Positions 6,440 through 11,888 of a DNA stretch of 11,888 bases are shown here, piece after piece. Both the position numbers and the translations under genes were made by a program. The first letter of the stretch is position 1. Every line of letters starts with the position of its first letter. Origin of the DNA: Planctomycetota bacterium (GTDB lineage: Bacteria; Planctomycetota; Phycisphaerae; UBA1845; Fen-1342); the NCBI GenBank assembly GCA_030616465.1, contig JAUWXH010000015.1:1-11888 (forward strand). The letters are read 5' to 3'. The notes below the pieces were generated by a model. That model worked only from the letters and a program-made list of their open reading frames with translations, was not told the origin of the DNA and did no database searches.

Positions 6440-7967
6440 GGCCGCGCGTCCGGTGGTGCTGACTCGTCAGGTCGGCTCGTCGTTGATGGTCGAGCAGGCT
6501 TGCCCCCGCGCCCGGCAACTCGGCCTGCGTCCCGGCATGACGCTCGGTCAGGCGCAGGCGATCGCACCCGATCTGCTGGCCTATCCGCACGAACCGCAGC
6601 GCGACCGGACCTTGCTGAACCGGTTGGCAAGCTGGGCGCTGCGCTTCAGCCCTATCGTCCAGCCGGTCGAGCCCGACACGCTGTTGATCGACATCACCGG
6701 CTGCCAGCGGTTGTTCGGCGGCGAAAGCAACATCGTCCGCCAGGCGGTCGGCGGCCTGCTGCGGCAGGGTTTCGACGCCCATGCCGCCATTGCCGATACC
6801 GTCGGAGCGGCGTATGCACTGGCTTCGGCAGGTGGCGACCCGATCGTCGTCGTCCCCGAAGGTCAAAGCAGCGCTTACCTGGCCCGTTTGCCGCCGGCCG
6901 CGCTGCGCATCGAAGCGCGCATCAGCGAGCGGCTGGAAGCGCTCGGCGTACGCACCGTCGGCGACTTGCTGATGTTGCCGCGGGCCTCGCTGGCGGCGCG
7001 GTTCGGGCCGCAGGTGGTTTTGCGGCTGCAGCAGGCGCTGGGCGAGGTGTTTGAAGGCGTTGGCACGCATGAGCCCGAACGGCCGCCGGTAGCACGCCTC
7101 GGTTTCGACGGCGCGGTGTGCGAGCTCGAGCCGCTTCAGAGCGTCGCCGGCCGCTTGCTCGAGCAGGTGTTTGAGCAACTCTTGCAGGGCGACTTGGCTC
7201 TGCGGCAAATCGACTGCGTGCTCTATTACGAGCGTGTGCCGCCGACCGTGCTGTCGATCGGCCTGTCGCGGGCGTCGCGTTCGCGGCAGCACGTTGGTGA
7301 GCTGCTGAAGCAGCGGCTGGAGGGGGTGGACCCGACGCCGGGCGTGTGCGGGCTGATGCTGGTGGCACGGGAGACGTCGCGGTGGAGGGGTAGGCAAGGC
7401 GAGCTGTTCGAGCCGCGTGAACCGGGTGATGAGGAGGGGCTCGGCTGTTTGCTTGATCGTCTGGCCAACCGCCTGGGGTGCGACGCTGTCGTGCGTCCGC
7501 GTTTGGTGGACGACTATCAGCCGGAGCGGACGTTTCGGTATACGTCAGCGGCAGGGTGGGCACCGCCGACCAAGGCAACTGCGTCGTCATTCCGAAGGAG
7601 CGCAACGACTGAGGAATCCGGCCACAACGTCCAGGCAGACCAGATTCCTCGCTACACTCGGAATGACAAGAAAAATGGTGGGCGGTGCCCACCCGGCGCT
7701 CCTCGGCCGGTGCAATTGTTGTCGCGGCCGGTGCCGATCCGGGTGATCGCGTTGCTTCCCGACGGGCCGCCGACGTGGTTTTCATATCGTGGTCGCGAGC
7801 ACGTGTTGGCCCGCGTGTGGGGTCCGGAGCGGATCGAGACCGCCTGGTGGCGCGGCCCCGACGTCCGGCGCGACTATTTCCGCGTCGCTTCCGAGAGCGG
7901 CGAACAGTTTTGGATCTTCTGCGCGTTGCCCGAACGGCGATGGTACTTGCACGGGATTTTCACGTAG
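6360..7967 (+). CDS. imuB: ImuB, Y-family DNA polymerase-like protein, with an in-frame repeat insertion
   Basis: At 535 residues this is ImuB, the Y-family polymerase relative that acts as an adaptor in DnaE2-dependent mutagenic repair. The start MRRVLCVHMPDLASARV is typical, with GGAG about nine bases upstream. The first metal-binding acids of active Y-family enzymes (H-V-D-M-D) read C-V-H-M-P, so D-to-H at residue 8 and D-to-P at 10; catalysis is not expected, as known for ImuB. Palm features follow (GLRPGMTLGQAQAI, then LLIDITGCQRLFGGE), then the helix-hairpin-helix thumb (LEALGVRTVGDLLML) and little finger. The conserved tail RDYFRVASESGEQFWIF...WYLHGIF is intact. About 46 residues near 399-444 are encoded by a palindromic repeat (7555-7693) between the little finger and the C-terminal domain. 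No dnaE2 follows; the next gene is convergent murG. Confidence 0.93.
   Translation: MRRVLCVHMPDLASARVKRDGRLLSDEAARPVVLTRQVGSSLMVEQACPRARQLGLRPGMTLGQAQAIAPDLLAYPHEPQRDRTLLNRLASWALRFSPIVQPVEPDTLLIDITGCQRLFGGESNIVRQAVGGLLRQGFDAHAAIADTVGAAYALASAGGDPIVVVPEGQSSAYLARLPPAALRIEARISERLEALGVRTVGDLLMLPRASLAARFGPQVVLRLQQALGEVFEGVGTHEPERPPVARLGFDGAVCELEPLQSVAGRLLEQVFEQLLQGDLALRQIDCVLYYERVPPTVLSIGLSRASRSRQHVGELLKQRLEGVDPTPGVCGLMLVARETSRWRGRQGELFEPREPGDEEGLGCLLDRLANRLGCDAVVRPRLVDDYQPERTFRYTSAAGWAPPTKATASSFRRSATTEESGHNVQADQIPRYTRNDKKNGGRCPPGAPRPVQLLSRPVPIRVIALLPDGPPTWFSYRGREHVLARVWGPERIETAWWRGPDVRRDYFRVASESGEQFWIFCALPERRWYLHGIFT
7555..7693. repeat. 139-base palindromic MITE-like element inserted inside imuB
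   Basis: The ends are perfect 13-base inverted repeats, GGTGGGCACCGCC (7555-7567) and GGCGGTGCCCACC (7681-7693). Nested inside are GTCATTCCGA (7586-7595) with TCGGAATGAC (7658-7667), and GAGGAATC (7611-7618) with GATTCCTC (7643-7650). The inner part matches the widespread GTCATTCCGAG...GAGGAATC palindromic repeat family. The right end alone forms GGTGGGC-GGT-GCCCACC. The element has no stop in the imuB frame and leaves that frame open. Confidence 0.75.
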
Positions 7968-7973
7968 GAGGTG

Positions 7974-7996
7974 CCCCATCCCTTCCAGGGGTGGGG
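7974..7996. terminator. Hairpin between convergent imuB and murG
   Basis: Bases 7974-7983 pair with 7987-7996 around a TCC loop, ten pairs with one G-U in the plus-strand RNA. It starts seven bases after the imuB stop and ends 27 bases before the murG stop, the expected place for a shared terminator. No T run follows on either strand. GGTGCCCCAT just at its left edge is the inverse of the ATGGGGCACC repeat found upstream of imuA. Confidence 0.45.
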
Positions 7997-8022
7997 GACT
8001 GACTCTACCCCACCAGCTTGAC

Positions 8023-9120
8023 TCAACCGATCAACCACTTGGCGACATCATCGGCCGCGTTCGACCGGGCCAATCCGCGCGCCGCCTGCGCCATCGGTTC
8101 GCGATCCTCGGCGTCAGTCAGCCGCGACAAAGCCTCCAGCAGCGGGCCGGCGTTGGCCGCGGGATCGAGTTGATCCTCCAGGACGACCGCCGCACCTGCA
8201 TCTACCAGAACCTGCGCGTTGGCGTGCTGGTGACGGTCGCGATGATAAGGGTATGGCAACAAGATCGAGGGCTTGCCCAACGCGGTTAACTCGGCGAGCG
8301 TGGAGGCACCGGCTCGGGAGATCACCAGATCGGCCGCGGCCAGCGCCAGGGGCATTTCATGCGTGAAGGGCAGCACGTGTGCGGGCACGCCGGCGGCGGC
8401 GTAGGCCGCCCGCGCCTCTTCCTCGTCACGCGGGCCGCTGAGATGCAGAAGCTCCCAGGCGCCGTGTTTGCTGACGAATTCCGGCCAGACGCGGCACATC
8501 GCCCGGTTGATCGTACGCGCGCCTTGTGAAGCCCCGGTCACCAGCAACGTCGGCCGGTCGGGGTCGAGCTCAAAGCGGCGGCAACCCTCGGTCCGTTCCG
8601 CCGTGACGAACTCCCTGCGGATCGGGCAGCCGAGCGCCCGGCAATCGGTGCCTGGCGGGAAATGGCGTTGTGATTGTGGCCATTGCAGCACGACCAGATC
8701 GGCGTGTCGGGCCAGGTAGCGGTTGGCCCGGCCGGGGATTGCGTCGGGGTTGAGAATCGCGGTCCGAATTCCCAGCGAGCGTGCCGCGACGACGGCCGGC
8801 CCGGCCGCGTATCCGCCGAGCCCGAGCACCGCCCGCGGCCGTCTCTCTTTCAGCAACGTGCGCGCGGCCCGCACGCTCTTACGCCAATGCCACCAAAACG
8901 CCGGCAGCCGAAGCGGGTGAAGCGTACTTGGCCGCACGGATTGCTCAGCCTGCTCGAACGGCGTTCGACTCAACAGCTCGCGGTCCAGCGGGCGCGTCGT
9001 CGTGAGGAACGTGAGCCGCGCCTCCGGCTGGATTTGCCGCAGCGCGTCCGCAACGGCCAGTCCGGGATACAGATGTCCGCCCGTACCGCCGCCAGCCAAG
9101 ACGTAGTGCACCGCGCTCAT
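8023..9120 (-). CDS. murG: MurG, UDP-GlcNAc:lipid I N-acetylglucosaminyltransferase
   Basis: At 365 residues this is MurG, which adds GlcNAc to lipid I to make lipid II on the cytoplasmic face of the inner membrane. The N-terminal glycine-rich loop AGGGTGGHLYPGLA (9-22) binds the lipid-diphosphate. A second loop, GLGGYAAGP, lies near 100-108. The C-terminal domain shows TGASQGARTIN near 195-205. It also has the UDP-GlcNAc site ISRAGASTLAELTALGKPSILLPYP with DRHQHANAQVL (near 266-308), which keeps the key Glu, Gln and Asn-Ala. The segment that normally reads E-Q-N-x-x-P-G is N-P-D-A-I-P-G, losing the usual Glu and Asn. GASQGA replaces GGSQGA. The ATG has little ribosome-binding sequence upstream. 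The gene stands alone, away from ftsW, murC or other division-cluster genes, and converges on imuB. Confidence 0.95.
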   Translation of the reverse strand: MSAVHYVLAGGGTGGHLYPGLAVADALRQIQPEARLTFLTTTRPLDRELLSRTPFEQAEQSVRPSTLHPLRLPAFWWHWRKSVRAARTLLKERRPRAVLGLGGYAAGPAVVAARSLGIRTAILNPDAIPGRANRYLARHADLVVLQWPQSQRHFPPGTDCRALGCPIRREFVTAERTEGCRRFELDPDRPTLLVTGASQGARTINRAMCRVWPEFVSKHGAWELLHLSGPRDEEEARAAYAAAGVPAHVLPFTHEMPLALAAADLVISRAGASTLAELTALGKPSILLPYPYHRDRHQHANAQVLVDAGAAVVLEDQLDPAANAGPLLEALSRLTDAEDREPMAQAARGLARSNAADDVAKWLIG

Positions 9121-9513
9121 CGCGTGTATACGTCACCGTCAACTCGTGGCACGGTCAAGCAGGTACCGGCGCAAGAGGGGATACGCCACCCATTGCCGCG
9201 CGAGGCGTGCGGCACCCGCCAAACGAGTTCCACCGCCGTCTCTTGAAGGGGACGGCATTGTGACGGCTTTATTCGGCGATTCAGCTCAGAATCACGGATT
9301 TGGCCGGACATACGGGCCGAGCGGTTCGCGTGTGTGCCGGCTCTGGCTCCTGCGACGGGCGCGCCGGGACGCAGAGGAAGGCCGCACGATCGGCGAGGCG
9401 AGGACACGGGACTACAGGCATTGCGGCCGCCAGAATCCAGCGCGTTTCGGACTATCGTGGATCTGCAAACAGCGTCGCCAGGCATGGCGCGAGACAGCCC
9501 GCCTTGGCGATCA
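9121..9513. other. Intergenic region between murG and the membrane-protein gene
   Basis: I find no gene or recognised repeat in these 393 bases on either strand; open frames here lack family-like composition. Two stem-loops are visible: GCCGTC/GACGGC at 9235-9240 and 9251-9256, extendable by G-U pairs in plus-strand RNA, and CGCCA/TGGCG at 9476-9480 and 9485-9489. The second lies just past the tandem TGA stops of the membrane-protein gene. No clear murG promoter could be fixed; a GTATAC near 9128 with TTGAC upstream is poorly spaced. Confidence 0.55.
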
Positions 9514-11040
9514 TCATGGTGGACACACGCACACCACGTCAGTGTCGGGCAGCACACAGACGTGGAATCCGTCGCCGATCGCCTCGCAGGTGTGACGGTT
9601 GTTGCAGGCGTTGACGGCCGCCGCACGCAACCCTTCGTGATCGACGGGCTCGAGCCACGAGAACCGGTGGAGGAACCGGTGGGCTGCCCAGCCGATCTGA
9701 AAATTCGAGCTGCGGTTCTGCAGGTGGTTGTAGGCCAAATCATACGGATTCCACGTGGTGACGTGCCGCGTAACACTGTAGCTGGCTACAAAGACCTCGC
9801 TCAGACCGCGCTCCTCGGCAAAGTCTTCGACGCGCTTCAACGTGTGCATATCCTGATCAAACACCGCCACCATGGCAGCCGTGTTCGCCCGGGCGATTGC
9901 GATGTGCGGCAGGATGACCAAGCAGATCAACATGATCGCCAGCAGCAACTGCACCGGGCGATGGCACATGACACGGAACGAGACGACCCAACACGCTGTC
10001 AGGAACATCGGTCCAAGGTACATCGAGCGCCACGAGGGCCAATTCTCCTTCACTGCCAGCGTCGATGCAAACGGGAATGCCAAGCAGCCTGCCAGGCAGG
10101 CCAGCGCAAGAGCAGTCCGGAGCAATGCGGCCGTGCCCATCCGCCGATGGAGAATCCCCCAGGCGAAAAGCGCTATGATGGCCAGCGCTATTGACAGGGC
10201 GTGTGCCCACCCAAGCAGAGCTGGATAGAATCTCCGCTCGAATAACATGAGCTTAATCAGTCGTCCTAGAAACACCAGCTTACTTTCAACGTCAATCGGC
10301 AGACTCGCCCGGGGATTCCCATGAGCTTGCGCTATCCAGATAGACAGAAGAGCCCCCGCCAGCAGGCCGCCCACAATGAAGGCGCCTTCTCTCAAGAGGC
10401 GCCGGAATGGAAAGGGTCTCCGGTCCAAGGCAGTGAGCATCAGCACGATAGTCCATATGACCAGTGCACTAAGGGCGCCGACCTGTGATGTGAGAAAGGC
10501 CATCGCGATGAGGGCACATCCAGCGCCCCATGCGGCGGAACGGAGTCTGCCACTAGGCAGCCGGAGCAGCAGCAACCCCGCCATCGAGAGCATGGCCCCC
10601 AACGGGTAGATGCCCGCAGCCAACCAGAGCGCAGCTTGGCCCGCGAACGCCCAGACCATAAACGGCAGCAATGTAAGAAACACGCTCGCGGAGCGGAACA
10701 CGTTCCAGACGGTGTAGGCGGCGCAAAGCACTATGCCGGTGTGTAATAGCAGTTGCAGGTATCGCGCAGCAAAGTTTAGGAAGCCGGCCCCCTCAGCATT
10801 CTGGTAGTAGAAAGCAGCGTAATACCACACGAGCTGACCAGGTCGCCCGTTGGCAAGGCAATGGCGCGCGATGTTCGACGGGCGGCTGGCAAAGTACAGA
10901 TCGTCGCCCCGGAACCACGCTTGGGTGAGCGCCGGGCCGAACGCGATAATGGCGGATGCCGCACACAGCAAGACCGCGCACCGGAGCGGATACCGACGTG
11001 GCGCCGGTTTGTTCAGGGCGACGTTGTCCGCTTCCGTCAC
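9514..11040 (-). CDS. Polytopic membrane protein, GT-C glycosyltransferase-like
   Basis: Read from the GTG at 11040 this gives 508 residues. The longer frame to ATG 11280 is rejected because a strong promoter lies between the two starts and the extra residues look non-coding; GGGGA precedes the GTG. After a basic N-terminus comes a first membrane segment (about 20-40). A short loop follows with the acidic pair in WFRGDDLYF (Asp46, Asp47), and then many hydrophobic helices to about 400, e.g. LLLHTGIVLCAAYTVW and LLLAIMLICLVIL. The soluble C-terminal part has paired cysteines. A DD pair in the first external loop of a multi-spanning protein is the hallmark of GT-C enzymes such as the GtrII or PMT/ArnT type, which move sugars from polyprenyl carriers. 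I cannot name a substrate or family. The gene ends with two TGA codons in tandem and is alone. Confidence 0.8.
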   Translation of the reverse strand: MTEADNVALNKPAPRRYPLRCAVLLCAASAIIAFGPALTQAWFRGDDLYFASRPSNIARHCLANGRPGQLVWYYAAFYYQNAEGAGFLNFAARYLQLLLHTGIVLCAAYTVWNVFRSASVFLTLLPFMVWAFAGQAALWLAAGIYPLGAMLSMAGLLLLRLPSGRLRSAAWGAGCALIAMAFLTSQVGALSALVIWTIVLMLTALDRRPFPFRRLLREGAFIVGGLLAGALLSIWIAQAHGNPRASLPIDVESKLVFLGRLIKLMLFERRFYPALLGWAHALSIALAIIALFAWGILHRRMGTAALLRTALALACLAGCLAFPFASTLAVKENWPSWRSMYLGPMFLTACWVVSFRVMCHRPVQLLLAIMLICLVILPHIAIARANTAAMVAVFDQDMHTLKRVEDFAEERGLSEVFVASYSVTRHVTTWNPYDLAYNHLQNRSSNFQIGWAAHRFLHRFSWLEPVDHEGLRAAAVNACNNRHTCEAIGDGFHVCVLPDTDVVCVCPP

Positions 11041-11124
11041 CTGGGGTCCCCAGCTTTGCGGAGCGTTAACTGGGCGTTTGCAGATAAGCTGCGCTGGCTT
11101 CGGCCAACCAGCCTTCCACACACA

Positions 11125-11154
11125 ATTATAGCACCGCCCTCCGGCGCCCAGCAA
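11125..11154 (-). promoter_or_regulatory. Extended -10 promoter for the GT-C-like membrane protein
   Basis: On the minus strand TGCTATAAT (-10 at 11130-11125, TG at 11133-11132) lies 18 bases from TTGCTG (11154-11149). A start of transcription near 11118 would leave a leader of about 80 bases before the GTG at 11040, supporting that start codon. The -35 matches only three of six bases, which extended -10 promoters tolerate. Confidence 0.5.
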
Positions 11155-11317
11155 TCGAGAGCAGACCGGAAACTGCGTAGCGTAGCCATGTGAAGTGTCC
11201 CGGGGATGCCTGGCCGACCAGTTGGGACCAGCGGGCACAAGGCGCCGCGCCAGCACGGCGCTTACGCCGGGCGCTGTCAATCCTGGCAGCGCAAGGTAGC
11301 CCTGCGCCCGGACCGTT
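11155..11317. other. Gap between the membrane-protein promoter and the QueG-like fragment
   Basis: No gene is supported. A stem GCGCCG (11242-11247) with CGGCGC (11256-11261) is the only structure seen; it has no T run and could act on either strand. Confidence 0.4.
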
Positions 11318-11572
11318 CTAGGAGGTTCCGCCAGCTTGCCAAAGCCCTGGGTCTGTTCTTTTCAGCGCGTGTCGCGCCGCGTGGCGGACGGCGGGGTGGT
11401 CGTCGTTGGCGGCCGCCGTTAGTGCGGCTCGGGTGGGTGCGTCCAGGCTCTGTGCGCTACCCAGAGCGATGGCCGCGTTGCGACGCCACATGTGGCGGGT
11501 GGCGCGGCGGGCGGCGGTGGCTTTGGCGAGTCGCGGCGCGGCACGCGCGATTGTGGGGATTTGCAGTAGGAC
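11318..11572 (-). pseudogene. Fragment resembling the C-terminus of epoxyqueuosine reductase (QueG)
   Basis: The minus strand reads 84 codons to a TAG at 11320-11318. The translated stretch PRLAKATAARRATRHMWRRN, followed by AAIALGSAQ, matches the QueG pattern of an F-x-x-R-F-x-G-T-A-x-x-R-A-K-R segment, then L-R-N-A-A-I-A-L-G-N. It continues as a HEAT-like pair, ALTAAANDDHPAVRHAARHALKR. QueG reduces epoxyqueuosine in tRNA, but its cobalamin and iron-sulfur domains are absent here. The piece begins immediately after the TGA of the HEPN gene, in the same frame, and has no start codon of its own before an internal ATG. A relic left by recombination is the simplest reading. A generic HEAT-repeat protein is an alternative. 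Confidence 0.45.
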
Positions 11573-11888
11573 TCAGGTCGCCCCGTGGCGAGTCAGGTCG
11601 TCGCGGACAGTCCGCACGACCTGCTCGGCAGTCGCGATTGCTCGAGAGGCGTCCGCGGGTCTCGGATCCGGCCACTCCCCGGGGTAGCGGGCCTCGACCG
11701 CCCACTGAGTGAGTTCGGCCAAGTCAGGTGGCTGGCTGCTGAGTTGCCAAGTGGCCGGCACAAGATTGCGGAGCAGGTCCAGATCGTGGCTTCTGGGGAA
11801 ATCGATTCGCAGGCAGACGAGGGCCGCTTTGATGGCCTTCTCGGCCGCCTGTTGGGCCAGCCAACACGACTGACGCGGCGCTCCGCCG
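11573..11888 (-). CDS. HEPN-domain protein, C-terminal part (runs off the right edge)
   Basis: The minus strand is open from the window edge (first full codon at 11887) to TGA at 11575-11573, giving 104 residues. The sequence CWLAQQAAEKAIKAALV, then IDFPRSHDLDLLRNLVP, then DLAELTQWAVEARYPGEWPD and a closing helix is the classic short HEPN domain. In that family A-Q-Q-A-A-E-K-x-x-K-A, a T/S-H-D-L turn and a Y-P-x-x-W motif recur. These proteins usually form the toxin or partner half of HEPN/MNT pairs, acting as RNases or as targets of AMPylation by the MNT protein. The R-x4-6-H RNase motif is not evident in the visible part. No nucleotidyltransferase gene follows downstream; it may lie beyond the edge. 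Only a few N-terminal residues are likely missing. Confidence 0.82.
   Translation of the reverse strand, partial: GGAPRQSCWLAQQAAEKAIKAALVCLRIDFPRSHDLDLLRNLVPATWQLSSQPPDLAELTQWAVEARYPGEWPDPRPADASRAIATAEQVVRTVRDDLTRHGAT

Noticed and set aside
6309..7397. A 362-codon minus-strand frame
   Set aside because: It is antisense to imuB, whose motifs are clear; the His/Arg/Gln-rich product is typical shadow composition.
9117..9776. A 219-codon minus-strand frame just upstream of murG
   Set aside because: It overlaps the 3' end of the membrane-protein gene in another frame and its remainder over the intergenic region has no family-like features.
11206..11712. A 168-codon plus-strand frame at the right end
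   Set aside because: Its Arg/Gly/Trp-rich product is the antisense of the QueG-like fragment and the HEPN gene, both of which give better protein signals.

Overview
The window is GC-rich, densely coded bacterial chromosome. It carries MurG, a Y-family ImuA/ImuB mutasome pair and an ECF-type sigma factor. Intergenic gaps hold palindromic repeats of the GTCATTCCG...GAGGAATC type and GGGCACCC-type repeats that I associate with large genomes of uncultured or environmental bacteria. The MurG variant (GASQGA instead of GGSQGA) and the repeats suggest a Planctomycetes-like organism, but this is an inference and no 16S or other marker is present.

Layout, left to right. (1) 1-174 minus: N-terminus of an ECF sigma factor, running off the window. 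(2) 279-2015 minus: an SLC13/DASS-family anion:sodium symporter with both SNT motifs and a complete family signature. (3) 2016-2502: intergenic, ending in a strong extended -10 promoter pointing right. (4) 2503-5095 plus: three closely packed genes that I do not recognise as a known operon, lower in GC than their neighbours. The first ends in a segment shaped like a eukaryotic COMM domain, the second looks all-helical (HEAT-like), and the third has a Cys-Ala-Gly-Tyr motif reminiscent of NlpC/P60 cysteine peptidases. (5) 5096-5494: a possible terminator, a second good promoter and two copies of a 9-base-period repeat. (6) 5495-7967 plus: imuA and imuB, overlapping, with repeat DNA in front of imuA and a 139-base palindromic element inserted in frame inside imuB. 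(7) 8023-9120 minus: murG, convergent with imuB and away from any other cell-wall genes. (8) 9514-11040 minus: a polytopic membrane protein resembling GT-C glycosyltransferases, with its own extended -10 promoter. (9) 11318-11888 minus: a fragment resembling the C-terminus of epoxyqueuosine reductase (QueG), directly downstream of and in frame with the stop codon of a HEPN-domain gene that runs off the window.

The best candidate for an undescribed system is the 2503-5095 cassette: its own promoter, tight gene packing, deviant composition, unrecognised proteins and a possible terminator. The second theme is invasion of the imuAB locus by small repeats, two of which are read through as protein. 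The right end shows gene remodelling around a HEPN gene.
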